Source: Daphnia carinata (Eukaryota; Arthropoda; Branchiopoda; Diplostraca; Daphniidae). Taken from it: a stretch of DNA of 64,000 nt. The stretch lies in the NCBI RefSeq assembly GCF_022539665.2, contig NC_081333.1, positions 9,298,971-9,362,970 of the forward strand, in the 5' to 3' direction. Within the stretch, counting starts at the first letter, position 1; every line of letters starts with the position of its first letter. This document shows positions 12,134-29,246 of this stretch, piece by piece. The notes beneath the pieces are model-generated. The model was given only the letters and a program-made list of their open reading frames with translations. It searched no databases and was not told where the DNA came from. Position numbers and translations under genes: made by a program.

Positions 12134-14579
12134 TCAACAAGTTGATGGACAATTTTCCGCCATTCTAATAGGATCCGGAATAGATGATTGTGTTTTGCTG
12201 CGCGGATGATCCAACAAAGCTGGACATTCAATAGTTTCATTCTGAATGCCGTCCATCGTAGTCAACAAATCGTAATTGATTCGTTCACTAACTACGGAAT
12301 CACCCCTATTTAAACACAACGAGAAAACAAAGTAAGTTGAGTTAAACAAATATTAAATATTTCTTAACATACTTGTAGTCGGGGTGTTTGATGACAAACT
12401 CCCGCATCCAGTGAGCTATGGTCATCAGCTCACCACTAGCACGTTTTTGAATAAGCCGTAAGTATTGATGTATTGTGCAATGGGTATCAGCGTCCACTTC
12501 GACACTTGACAGGTAGCTGCTTATGAGAGGTAATAAGCCCTGGAATTCGTCTCCCTTAAAAAATCAAGAAGAAGAAGAAACATTGAAATTTGTCACGAAA
12601 ATAATTAACTTTATATCAGAGAAACAAACCTTTCCGTTTATTATTTCTCCGATTGTCATCTCTACGGAAATGTCGTCTTGTTCAGTTCCTACAGAATTAG
12701 GAATAGATTCTGACGAGTTTTGCGTAACCAGGTCTTTCCGGAACCAGAATTTTTCCTTCAGCACCGCATCGCGCTTTTGGGCCCTTTGCATATTCTCGTC
12801 CACTTTACTTATCGGTATGAGGAAGTTAAGTCTGTAGGTAAGAATGACTCGTGTTAACAGAACAATGAAGCACACGTAGGCTGCATTTTCAAAATCAGTT
12901 ATTTGTGCTTCACAGGGTCGGAATTCAACGCGCCACCCTATGGTGCTCTTCGGCGGTGGTGGCTTGAAGCGCATCGTTTGCCAATTGGTCGACTGGAGGT
13001 TCTGTGAGTATTAGCGAAGTGTTTATAACTTTTTGGTTTTAGCCTTTAACATTGGATGTACCTCAAAGTGATCCGAATCTTCTTCGTCATTCTGGTTAAT
13101 CTTTTCACTGAACAGAGACACAGGATCCCGGATAAAAAGATGTGCAATATGTTGGGCTAACAGATGATCAATATCAGCATCACGCATTCGCTGGTAAGCC
13201 TCTTGATCTATTACCAGTGGTATATCGTTGTATCTATTCAAGAATGTAGATAAGCATAATTATCAGTATGAAGATAAAAGTGCTTTTCCGCGAAAGTTTT
13301 TACCGGTCGCCTTCCGGAGAGAGATATGAATCGATCGAATCGTATCGCGATTTGTTAATTCGGAATCTATTCGTCTTCAGCGGTTCTAGACCTCTTTCCT
13401 CTCTCGTCCGGCAGTCAACTGAGCTAGAAATTATGTTCCACCGACAATCCGTGTCAGCAATGTAACCATGCTGAATTGGCGAAGCGGCAGTTAAAGCCAA
13501 CATAATTGGGCACATGGGTGCAAGTTGATCGTATAATGTACGAGATTCTTTGATATTGCAAGCTTGAAAAGTCAGCTGCAGGCAGCATTGGCCCATTCCG
13601 AATCCCATAGCGTCCATATATATATGATCTGGCAATGCATTTTTCCCTTTCTCCCCATCATCTCCCAATGCACTTAAATCTTCTTCGAAAGGACTTGGGG
13701 TATTTACATCTTTAAAAACTTTTCAGAAAATAGTCGTTACGCTAAGCAAACTCTAAATTAGTTACAAAGTTTACTTGGGACATTGATAGCAACTTTCTCG
13801 CCTCGCCGCTCGCGGATGTTGCGGGTTAATGTCCGAAACCGTGGATGTGCCAAATAAATAGCCTCGTCCGGGAAAAATAATGAACGTGACGCGCTATTCA
13901 CAGGATCTGGTTTTGCTTTAGGGACACAAAAGCCTTCGCAACCCAAGCGCGGGAATGCCGTAATAGAAAGGATGTGTTCATCCTTTTCCAGCAAAGCTGA
14001 CACCTGTCGGATTAACAAAAGCATGTTATGTTACCCTTCCCTATCCAAATACTAGAAGCGTACCTCTTTGCGGCGATTTTTCATATTAGCCTCTACAATA
14101 TTGAAATGAGCCAGTAGCCCTCCATATGGCTTCCCTGGAGTACCTTCAATCATGTAACTAGCAAACTCAGGTCTCCACAAGGAAGAAGCCTTCCTAATTA
14201 GTATGATGTTGCAATTAGGTTTTATGGTTAAATTCAATTAACATAAACTGAAAAGTTTTACTCTGGAGTTTCCTTTTCAGTTGTTTGGAGAACAGGTAAA
14301 AGTTCTTGGGCACGAAGAGAGAGCTGGGCTTTCTTTTCTTCATGATTGAACTTAACCAGCATGTATTCAATCTATAAAAGAAAACTGTTAACTAAATTTG
14401 TTTTAAATGCTAATATATTTGTATAATACCTCATCTCCCCACTTTAACACGTCACCTTGTTTATCTTTTAATAGAGTGTAAAGATTTATGAACTGAGTAA
14501 TCCCATGCTCACGAACATGATCTGCTAACTTTTTTGTTTCAGGCCAACTCAATGGACTTCCTTCAGATAACAGACCCAT
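12134..14579 (-). CDS. Gclc: Glutamate-cysteine ligase catalytic subunit
   Basis: Catalyses the first and rate-limiting step of glutathione synthesis: ATP-dependent joining of glutamate and cysteine through the gamma-carboxyl; cytosolic, usually paired with a small modifier subunit (GCLM). Nine exons: 14430-14579, 14262-14371, 14064-14193, 13775-14003, 13304-13709, 13062-13233, 12630-13001, 12373-12554, 12134-12305; 1923 bases, 640 aa, against 637 in human. Starts [12 protein letters not shown] like the vertebrate protein. Conserved blocks include [45 protein letters not shown] (the adjacent cysteines of the family), [20 protein letters not shown], the [13 protein letters not shown] block and RASGELMT. 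The C-terminal tail after NYDLL is divergent, as is usual. No frameshift or missing core block. Confidence 0.97.
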
Positions 14580-16107
14580 TTTTAAGACGAAAACGATCCT
14601 GCACAAGAAAATTCATCATAATTTCATACATACCGCTAGCAAAACAAGGTAACTAGATAATTAGAAATAAGATGATTAGAAATCAAAGAAAGAAAGTAGA
14701 TTTTGCGAAACGCAGAATGCGAGTAATTTAGCTCTTGCACGGTTCCAAGCAACCACATGGGTCCAAGCAACCGCTTTGTACCTTCAAAAACACGGTTTAG
14801 TGCTTCGGAAACAAAGTGTTGAAATCGGTCTTTAACAAAGAGTAGAAACCCCTATTTGCTGTGTAATGTTAATAGATAAATACGTCGCCTCTGACACTGA
14901 CGTCTGCTATACGTTATGTTGAGTTGAAGCACCGCTTTAAAGACTTGTAGCTCATCCACATAATGTAACAAAATAGCAACTCACAATGACGCGGACTAAA
15001 ATCGCCACTGTCATCATGCATTTGATTTCAAAAAGAAAAGCAGTATATTATAAGGAATCAGTTTACATAAGCTCTATTAATCTCTGGCGAGAAACACAAA
15101 AAAAATATACTTGTATTATGATAAACAATCTCGTTTCCAGATAACGATATAATGAAATGTGTAATTTGTTGTTTGAACTAAATAAATTCAAACGTCAAAG
15201 AGAGTTGTACAAGCGTTTTGAACAATAACACTACTCATGGGAAAAAATCGTGAAATGTGATCGAAAGCCAAACACACACTAAACCCACGGAACCTATGAT
15301 ATTGGCCATCGTGTTCATTGACCAACTTCGTCTTTGGCATTCATAATAATTTATTTCATTATCGTCTATCAACAGGATAGGACACTGTTTCCCAATACAA
15401 AAAGAAACATAGTTTTTAACTTTACTTTTTATTTTTAACAAATTCAACAAATTTCATACATCGTACATTCGTACACAGTGAACAAATTATTTTTATCAAG
15501 AAAATAATAAAAAAAAAGAGAAAGCGCCGTGGCCTTAGCGCAGAAGTCTCAGTAAGAAAAGGCATGCTTCCCTAAACACACAAATGAGATGAAAATCATT
15601 GTTTCACAAATTTCCCTTTCAGGTTTTAAAATTCGGAAATAACCAAACTTTTTTCAGTTAGGTAATTTTCGTTTTTATGATACCAATAAGCCTACAAGTA
15701 AAGGAAATGTTAGGAAAATAGAATTCAGACGCATTGGTATCACTGCAACAATTATCGATATCTAAGAATTCCTACCCTCCCCTTATTCTGTTTCATCAGA
15801 TCTTTTTGCGTTTTCTCATTGTTCATGAACGCATTACTTCACGATTAAGTCGGAGACGTCGATTATCCGTGAGGTGAGTAAAACATTGTTGGTCAATTAC
15901 CCTTTAACGAACGAATTTTTACAATTTCTTCCTAAGAGTTGTCACCACAGTTCTCAAAAAAACAAATTAGCCAGCAATTGCCAGTCGCACCCAGTGTCGT
16001 GGTGTCTTCGCCTCTCGCCATTTCTTTCGTCAACCGTGGACCTACCTGCTCCCATTTATTCTTCACGCTGCGTGCGAAGTCCCTACGAAGGACATAACCA
16101 ATTTTAT
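14580..16107. other. Intergenic: GCLC upstream region
   Basis: Holds the GCLC promoter (reading left) and the 5' flank of the small gene at 16108. I see no clear coding sequence. I looked for an antioxidant-response element of the form RTGACnnnGC near 14600-15000 by eye and found no clean match. Confidence 0.45.
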
Positions 16108-16740
16108 ATGAATTTGAATATCCATTCAGGTACTTGAAAATCCTTTTTAAACTAAAAATTTTCCTGTTGGAAGCCATTTTAACCTCATTTTCATTTCCCA
16201 TACATCTTCCAGTTTTCAGCTTGAAGTATGTAACTTGAAATTTTTTATGTTTAACCCCTTACTAGATTTTTTACCATCAGTGGAGAGTCGTGGAGGTTGT
16301 TTAGCTGTTGTGTTCCAACCCCAGAAAACGACATCGTGCATGTTGACTTCCAAACCTTGCCATCTGGCAAATCAGAGGTGAATTCAGTTTGGATACTGTA
16401 GGGCAAAATAAACTCTCAAACAATAATTTTTTTTTTCTTTCAGAATATCAAAATTTTCCAGTGGTCGTCACTGGAAGTTAAAGGAAATAAAGTCCTTTAT
16501 CTGCACATCCTGAGTGGTGATCAAAACAGCTTTGACTTTCATGTCGTCAATCGTATTTGTTCTGAAGAGCAGGCCTTAAATTCCATGCTGGATTTTGATC
16601 CCAATCACAACATCTTTTCATACTTGATTTTGAGAACAGGCCCTTCTCCTATTTTTGATAGTAGGAGATTCATCAATCATCCCATCCTATTTTCGTGTTT
16701 ATGCAATAGTAGCATATTTTCAGGTAAACTTGCTTCGTAG
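16108..16740 (+). CDS. Unrecognised small gene, multi-exon
   Basis: I do not recognise this protein. Two exons are well supported: 16266-16377 and 16444-16740 (TAG at 16738). They join in phase, with CTAG and TTTCAG acceptors and a GAG|GTGAAT donor, and read ...SGESWRLFSCCVPTPENDIV... then ...NIKIFQWSSLEVKGNKVLY...DFHVVNRICSEEQ... A 5' extension is possible: a 13-base exon 16213-16225 joined to an exon ending at 16129, with ATG at 16108. This keeps phase and gives 147 aa, but a 13-base exon is unusual and the first exons are speculative. There is no signal peptide or membrane span. The stop lies 75 bases before the eIF5 ATG on the same strand, so the two could share regulatory sequence, or this could be a 5' exon system of the eIF5 locus. 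Confidence 0.4.
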
Positions 16741-16814
16741 TATTAAAGCTTCCATTAATTTCTAGAACAAAATTGTTTTAATAGGTAAATAAGAACAACA
16801 AATCGGTAGCTATA

Positions 16815-18385
16815 ATGGCTCTCAACGTAAATCGAAACGTTTCGGATGCGTTTTATCGTTACAAAATGCCTCGCCTGTTGGCCAAGGTAGAAGGCAAAGG
16901 GAATGGCATCAAGACCGTCATCGTCAACATGACCGAAATCGCTAAAGCACTTGGACGTCCACCAACTTGTAATATTTTATTACTTTATTGTTACCAAAGA
17001 AAAAAAATTAAATGCAAACATTCGTTTTCTCTGCAGATCCGACCAAGTTTTTCGGCTGTGAATTGGGAGCTCAAACGCAATTCGACATCAAGAACGATCG
17101 TTTCATCGTCAATGGTGCGCACGAGGCTGGGAAACTGCAGCAAATGCTTGACATTTTTATCAAGAAATTTGTCCTGTGTCCTGGTTGTGACAATCCTGAA
17201 ACCGTCCTAACGGTATATGCTATCTCACAATTTATCTTGCTAACTTTTCGTACTAACATATTTCAACTTAGGTCCATGCAAAAAAACAAACCATTTCACA
17301 ATCTTGTAAAGCTTGTGGATATAATGGCCAATTGGATATGCGCCACAAACTGACCACGTTCATCCTTAAAAATCCCCCTGGTATTTCCTCGTTCGCATAA
17401 AGTGTTTAAGGCTGAGTTGCTAACATACATGTTCACTTATCAATAGAGTTAAGCCCTGCTGCCCAAGGAGCGTCTCTTACTGAAGGCAAGAAGGCCAAGC
17501 GAGGAAAGAAATCAGATGGCCAAAGCGGAGAGAAGGGCTCAGATGGATCCGAAAATGAATTAGACGCTACAAATGAGGTTGATGAAGATGATTGGGCCGT
17601 AGACGTTAGTGAGGCTGCAGTGAAAGCTCGTATGGAAGACTTGACTTCTGGCGCTAAAGGGCTAACTATTTCGGATGATTTGGAGAAAACTCCCAAAGAG
17701 CGCATCGATTTGTTCTATTCGTTTGTCAAACAACGTCGCGATCAAGGAATGCTCTCGAAACCAGGTGCCGACAAGGACATAGTTTCGGAAGCTGAACGTC
17801 TGGATGTTAAGGATAAGGCACCACTAATATTGTGTGAATTGATATTTGATAGCAATATTCTTTCCCAGGTAAAACCAGATAGTAGATTTATTGTTTAATT
17901 CGTCAGTTATTTCAAAATTGTAACGTATTTAGATGAAGACATACCGTTCCCTGCTTTCCCGTTCCACCCAGGGGAATCCAAAAGCACAGAAAGCATTGCT
18001 CGGTGGCGTTGAATGCATTATACAACTGAACCAAACAACCTTATTGCCGAAAGTTCCACACATTCTTAAAGGACTTTACGATCTGGATCTGGTTGATGAG
18101 GAAGTCATGATCGATTGGGGTTCAAAGCCAAGTCGTAAATATGTCAGCAAAGAGCTCAATGCTGAAATTCTGGCTAAGGCTCAGGCGTTTATTACGTGGT
18201 TGAAAGAGGCAGAAGAAGAATCGGAGGACGATTCCGATGACTCCGATGTTGAAATTGAATATGACGATCGAGCAAGACCTACCACCTTAATCGAGCAGAA
18301 GAATGCAACTCCGCAGTTGGCTAAAACGGCTGTTAAGGTCAAGAGTGACGACAATGAAGATGATTTAGATATTGATGCCATCTAA
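16815..18385 (+). CDS. eIF5: Eukaryotic translation initiation factor 5
   Basis: GTPase-activating protein for eIF2 in the 43S/48S preinitiation complex; it triggers GTP hydrolysis at start-codon recognition. Exons 16815-16968, 17037-17212, 17272-17380, 17447-17868, 17933-18385; 1314 bases, 437 aa. The N-terminal domain starts [20 protein letters not shown], where Arg15 matches the catalytic arginine of the family. A four-cysteine zinc finger (CPGC ... CKACG) spans exons 2 and 3. A lysine- and acid-rich linker follows (exon 4), then a C-terminal W2/HEAT domain (exons 4-5) ending in an acidic tail with [12 protein letters not shown], typical of the aromatic/acidic boxes that bind eIF2-beta and eIF3. 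Residues after the tail continue to DIDAI. Length and order are normal; introns are 59-68 bases. Confidence 0.97.
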
Positions 18386-18423
18386 AGATAGACATGGATT
18401 TCTTGGTTCAAACAGTATATTTG

Positions 18424-18752
18424 TTAGTGGTGCCTGGGACTTTCTTCTTCTAGCACTGTAGCCCTGGATTTAAGACTGGAACTAGGCGTTTTTTTTTCTT
18501 GTTTTCGCGTTTCCTTCTTTGCTTCGTTAACTTTCACTTCATAAAATTCTTTGGGCCATGTTGTGTTAATCTGTCGATGGCCATCACATTCAATTCCCTT
18601 ATAGAATTTGCTGTTCGTTCTTCCATTAGAGCCCCACCCCCTTAAAAAAATACACAAGATTTTCATCCAGTTGTATACTACATTCATTGTCAGTTTTTTC
18701 ATTAAATATTGGAACTCATGTTAACCAAACCGCTTAAAGATTGCTTGGCGTT
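18424..18752 (-). CDS. Unrecognised small gene, 3' end
   Basis: Not recognised. The last exon (18424-18640) reads R-G-W-G-S-N-G-R-T-N, later WPKEFYEV, then a Lys/Glu-rich tail (EAKKETRKQEKK) and a stop at 18424. A TTTTAAG acceptor precedes it. A short exon at 18731-18752 or slightly longer, after a CTCCTGCAG acceptor, can be joined in frame using a GTTTGG donor, giving ...QAIFKR-GWGSNG... The gene's start was not found; it should lie further right on this strand. It converges on eIF5 with only 38 bases between the stop codons, so their 3' untranslated regions must overlap. It could be chance; the proline/tryptophan content and the splice sites argue for a real gene. Confidence 0.3.
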
Positions 18753-20834
18753 CTGCAGGAGGAAATGAATTATTATTTGGCGGGCGTGTACACTATGATT
18801 GGTCGCAAAATACTAACTGAATACCGAGATGTAACGCAGATGAATGTTTTACATCTTTTTAGTTAAAAAGCTATGTTGTTTTAAACTGCATTGTCTTATG
18901 TATCGATATATACTGCGTACCCGCGATAGGGAGGTATCGGAATGGTTTGTCAAGTCATACTCGTACATACCGCAACAAAAACTGGCAGCACAGACTACTT
19001 TTAGTAATGGTGGAAAAGGCGAAGTGACGTGTGCTCTACGAAACGATATTCAGCTCGTACGGAATCTGAAGAGTATCACGTCGAAATTAGTTAGTGTCTT
19101 CGTTGTCTCCTAAACCGCTGCAGTCCTTGTAAGTTATATGCTTGAACACTAACACTAGTTCAAATTCTAAGGCGACATTCGTTCTCTAGCTTGTACAATG
19201 ACTTTTGGAATGTATTCTACAAATACTAGTTGTATGACTAATGTTTTTTTCAAGTCTAATGGACGATGAGAACGAAAATCAGAATACTAGATGTTTTTGT
19301 CCAGTGAAAGATTGCTTATTGTATGTGTAACTCTAGAGGAGCCATACTTGATGCAAGAAAACTAAAGTGAATGTTGAAAACCGCAGTCAGCAAAAATTTG
19401 AGTTAATTTCATTCTCGCTGGAAATCTGGTAATATTTCATTTTTGTTGTTATGAATCTGCTTACAATTATTCTGTGAGGCAGGCTGATACAAAACTGTAC
19501 AGGCAAGAGATGACAATTCATTCCTTTCCCTTAGGCCCACTTTCACCTGACATTGGATTTACATGGCCATTGGTCTTATTTAATAAATGGAGGCCACCAG
19601 CTTTGCTTTCTTTGTTTTCCGTTTGTTTTCTCGCCCACTTCCGCTGCGGCTTTATGATGTACCTGTTCCTGCCTCAAACCAGGGGACATCGGTAACGCCG
19701 AGTGCTTTCCATGTTTTGGCCTGCAGCGAACCTTCCATTCGTAAAGTTTTTATCGAGCCCATCTTCGATTGCATATAATCGTCAGTCACATCAGCTGATT
19801 TGTCTGCTTCATACTAGTGAAGAATTAACTTGCCATCTACTCATTGATATCATTTATTGATTCGAATCAAATGCGTCTCTCGTGTAAAGTCTTATCGCTC
19901 ATGTGTGTTTCAGTATATCATCTCAACTCAGAATCACCAACCGTAGCAATCCTTGTTTCTTAAGACTTTTGAGCTAGACTAGACTGTCTTACAAAATGTA
20001 TATGGAATCGATAGTTTGGAGGCCGATCCGGTACACTACCTTGCGAGTGGTTTGCGGGTTTTACGCATCGGTTCGGACGGCGCACGGGCATGCGCGTTGT
20101 TGCCCTTCTCGGTCTGAGAAAAAGAATCAATATAGCGTGAAGGTAATGTGCTGGAGTTTCGGTGAGTGTATGACGTGTCGTTGCTCTCGGGATATGAAGG
20201 CCGTATCGTGTTCTTTCTCGTCCTTTAGAAGTAAACCTTAAAAAACGCGTGCTGTTGTGTCCCCGTATCTTCCCTGTTTGTGGGGTTGATACAGAGGATT
20301 GCCGAATCCTAGCGGTTTCATGCGGTCTTGGTGATAACTTTTAAACTGTGAAAAAGTGCGAGTAGATCCCCGTATTTTGGAAACAAGAACTCTACTAGAA
20401 GCTGTTAAGTATCCACCGTCTAATGTTTTTTAGGAAAACGTGGCGGTGATGTCATCGGTGCTACAAGCGCATCGTTTGTAAGTCGGCATTTTTCTAAGTT
20501 TAGCTTACAGCGTAGCGTTATTTTAAGGTGTGGCACAGAATTATTCAAATTTCAACGAGACATTACTTGTCGTTCCTCTCCACTGAAATTTCCCAAATAT
20601 TTGAGTATATGCCCCTGGCCAGTCACGCACTATGCTCGTCGCCGACAATGCACAACGGCCGTTCTCACAGCGTCGTCTAAAGGGTGGTTGTAGACAATGC
20701 GACCGCCTCTCGCTATCGATATAACCAACAACGTCCGTCTCCCTTCGCGATTCAGACGTCATGATTTATTTTTTTTTTTGTTTGTTTTCCCTGTTCAAAG
20801 ACGCAAGTTGGAGAGCATCAGCAAAGCGACAACC
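18753..20834. other. Intergenic: upstream of kinesin light chain
   Basis: Several short open frames but no recognisable protein and no consistent codon pattern. A T-rich tract ending TGTTCAAAG at 20800, 34 bases before the Klc ATG, looks like a 3' splice site, so a 5' untranslated exon of Klc probably lies in this stretch. Confidence 0.45.
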
Positions 20835-26301
<5,467 letters not shown>

Positions 26302-27009
26302 AATGTTACGTAGCATCGGCCACCTCTTATGCGCTGTTCAACGATATTTTGGCTCATTTCGTTTCCTTTTGCACCTCTGTTTATTCTTTCGTTAAACTGT
26401 GATTTTGCAGTCCTAAATCATTTAGTTATAAATGACAACCTAATTGATTTGACACCCTCTTCTGTGAGGCTTTATTTGTCTGACGGAATCACGTATTCCT
26501 GCTTAACTGAAGTTGCGTATTCCACACTTTTTCCTTATGTGCGACAGCTGAGAGATTGCTAATGCGCATTATTTTGATTGATTTCACCTGACTTCCATGC
26601 GTAATCGCCGTCACAGTGGTATTTCGTTGCTCTGCGTCACATTTGGGAAACTATAAACTTCCCGTTATAAATTAGTGCTGTTTGAAGACTCGCGCGAACC
26701 ATGTATTTGAGAATAACTTGAATAATAAATATTACTTGCTTTGATTTCTGCGTACGTTTCTTCATAGTTTGTGGCTACGATCTACGCAACGCCAAATTTT
26801 CCGATAGGGATTCAGCCAATTGAGATCATATAGTACACCACCGACGTATACTGACGTAGAGAACATGCTCAAATTTTACGTATAACCTCTTCAACAAATA
26901 CACCTACGCCCATTCTTACCTGAAATTCAAAATCCTCGTTCATTTCGGTCACAATAGTTAAGTTTGGTCCAATTCTGAGACATTACCCATTTTCTCAAAA
27001 TTGGAAAAA
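26302..27009. other. Klc 3' flank
   Basis: 3' untranslated and intergenic DNA, with AATAAA at 26724-26729 as the likely end of the long Klc transcript. No other gene seen. Confidence 0.45.
26724..26729 (+). promoter_or_regulatory. Candidate poly(A) signal, Klc long form
   Basis: AATAAA about 420 bases after the long-isoform stop, within GAATAATAAATATT. Confidence 0.4.
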
Positions 27010-27509
27010 CAGCAAAGGCTATAGCCTTCCCACTTTTGCGATTTTTGGTCAAAACCCAACTTTGGCAAAAAACACATCCTTTCCATTCGAAATTAAATGA
27101 GGAACACGAAAAACAGGTTTGTTTTGAAGTGAGATCGAATATTTCTGCTGCATCGCGCTAGCGCTGTAGCGTACCGGCGTGCTAGCATTGTGTCAAATAC
27201 TCGATTAAAAAAAAAAACGATTAACTTAATGAAAAAATAGCAATTTTATCGGAATCAGCATTCAATTTTGAGTGTACCCTGTGATGTTCAACCAATTCCG
27301 GTGAGTGTCGGTTTTTGCAGAAAAAAGTTTTAAGCCCGACTAAATATAAGCCCGACTTTTCTTATTTTTTGCACGAATATTCGGTGTAATTCAAAAACGG
27401 CTAACTTGACAAGAAAACGAGTGGCTTTTTCTGAATCAGCGTTAAATTTTGATTATACTGTGGGATTTTCATCAAATTCCAATAGATGTCATTTTTGACC
27501 GATTTTGAC

Positions 27510-27541
27510 AAAAGTGGGAAGGCTATAGCCTTCTCACTTTT
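27510..27541. repeat. Palindrome in repeat unit 1
   Basis: 32-base inverted repeat centred on GGCTATAGCC with arms AAAAGTGGGAA and TTCTCACTTTT; one arm mismatch. It would fold as a hairpin or cruciform. Confidence 0.9.
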
Positions 27542-27830
27542 TCATTTTTGGCTAAATCCTAGTTATGACTTTAAATACATGATTTCGATTTCAAATTGAT
27601 TGAAAATCATAAAAATCAAGATGGTTTTGGCGTGGGAACTATAGTTTCTGAAATAAACGTAAAAAACGGATGAATAAAGTTGTTGCGCTAACAGCAATTG
27701 TGTTCCGTTAAGTTCCAAAACAAGTGATTAGGCAACAAAACAAATGGAATTTGAAGTCACCGTTCAATACTGATTGTACATGGTGAATATCTTTCAATTC
27801 CGAGAGATGTCATTTTTTTCAGATTTTGAC

Positions 27831-27862
27831 AAAAGTGGGAAGGCTATAGCCTTCTCACATTT
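27831..27862. repeat. Palindrome in repeat unit 2
   Basis: Same palindrome as at 27510 with one further change (CACATTT in the right arm). Confidence 0.9.
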
Positions 27863-28151
27863 TCATTTTTGGCTAAATCCTAGATATGACTTTAAATACA
27901 TGATTTCGATTTCAAATTGATTGAAACTCACAAAAATCAAGATGGTTTTGGCGTGGGCATTATAGTTTCTGAAAAAAATGTAAAAAACGGACGAATAAAG
28001 TTGTTGCACTAACAGCAATTGTGTTCCGTTAAGTTCCAAAACAATTAATTAGGCAACAAAACAAATGGAATTTGAAGTTACCGTTCAATACTGATTGTAC
28101 ATGGTGAATTTCTTTCAATTCCGAGAGATGTCATTTTTTTCAAATTTTGAC

Positions 28152-28183
28152 AAAAGTGGGAAGGCTATAGCCTTCTCACTTTT
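28152..28183. repeat. Palindrome in repeat unit 3
   Basis: Same palindrome as at 27510, arms AAAAGTGGGAA and TTCTCACTTTT. Confidence 0.9.
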
Positions 28184-28349
28184 TCATTTTTGGCTAAATC
28201 CTAGATATGACTTTAAATACATGATTTCGATCGGAAATAGCTTGAAAATGACAAAAATCAATGTTAATTTGACGTAGGCCTTATAGTTTCTGAAATAAAT
28301 GGAAAAAACGACTGAACACAATTATTGTGCTAAAAGCAATATTGATCCG

Positions 28350-28429
28350 TTAATTTCCAAAACGATTGCTAGATGAGAAAACAAATAGAATTTTAAATTT
28401 TCATGAAAAAATTCAGACGAAACGCGCAT
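28350..28429 (+). repeat. Direct repeat copy A
   Basis: 80 bases from TTAATTTCCAAAACG to ACGAAACGCGCAT, repeated at 28504. It replaces the normal end of repeat unit 3. Confidence 0.9.
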
Positions 28430-28503
28430 TCGTATCATATTTAGTCAAATATCTCTGAAGATGAACAGCTTATGTATATGGATATGGAAAATAGGGTTTT
28501 TTT

Positions 28504-28582
28504 TTAATTTCCAAAACGATTGCTAGATGAGAAAACAAATAGAATTTTAAATTTTCATGAAAAAATTAGACGAAACGCGCAT
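28504..28582 (+). repeat. Direct repeat copy B
   Basis: 79-base copy of 28350-28429 differing by a single deleted base (ATTCAGACG to ATTAGACG), with a 74-base spacer between copies. A recent local duplication. Confidence 0.9.
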
Positions 28583-29246
28583 GAGAGTCCTATACGAAAT
28601 GCTAAACTGAATATCACAAGACCTTATATTTTCTTATCCAATTTTGAGAATGTCAACGATATCTGTGGACACACAAATCAAAAACCCTGCTTTAACAGTC
28701 CGAAATACCGAAATAGCCGATCGAGCAGACTGCCCCCAAACAAATCATGAAATAAAAAAGAAGAAAACGTCGATAGCATTCTGGCCATAGTCAGGTACAT
28801 CTGTTAAGAGTGACAAATGCACCCCGTCCTCTGTCAACTTCCTGAACATGGAACTAAACAGAAGAAAAGAATATGTTTACCTATGTGTGTGTAAGGAAAA
28901 GAATGGCTTTTATTTCGCTGAATTTTTACGGTATCTCAACCGCTACATGGAATTGTTGTCTTTCTTTTGTGGAGACGAGAAAAACTGAAGTAACTAGAAA
29001 CAAAACAGAACTCATTCCAATGTCAAAGGTTTGACGATTAGCGAATATGGCAATAGAGAAAATGATTACTGATCGAACGTACATCACACGAAAGCAAGTT
29101 ATAAACTATTTCTACAAGCAAGTTATATATATAATTATAATCGCGGGGAAACGAAAATGCCTTTCTAAAGTTAACCAGCAGAAAACGAAGGATACTTTTT
29201 TAGGATGTCATCGATATTCAATATTTGTACTGCTGTTGCCTAGTTA
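28583..29246. other. NDRG 3' flank
   Basis: No gene seen. A minus-strand AATAAA (28914-28909), 333 bases past the NDRG stop, is a candidate poly(A) signal. Confidence 0.4.

Larger units (their letters stand above)
27010..28349. repeat. Tandem repeat array, 321-base unit with palindromic core
   Basis: Three clear copies of a unit whose GGCTATAGCC core begins at 27521, 27842 and 28163, so the period is exactly 321 bases twice. Units 1 and 2 are nearly identical along their length (CTAAATCCTAG, ACATGATTTCGATTTC, GATGGTTTTGGCGTGGG and CAATTGTGTTCCGTTAAG all recur); copy 3 diverges in its second half. An older copy of the core is at 27017, and other unit parts recur in diverged form between 27240 and 27500. 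No coding potential. Confidence 0.9.
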
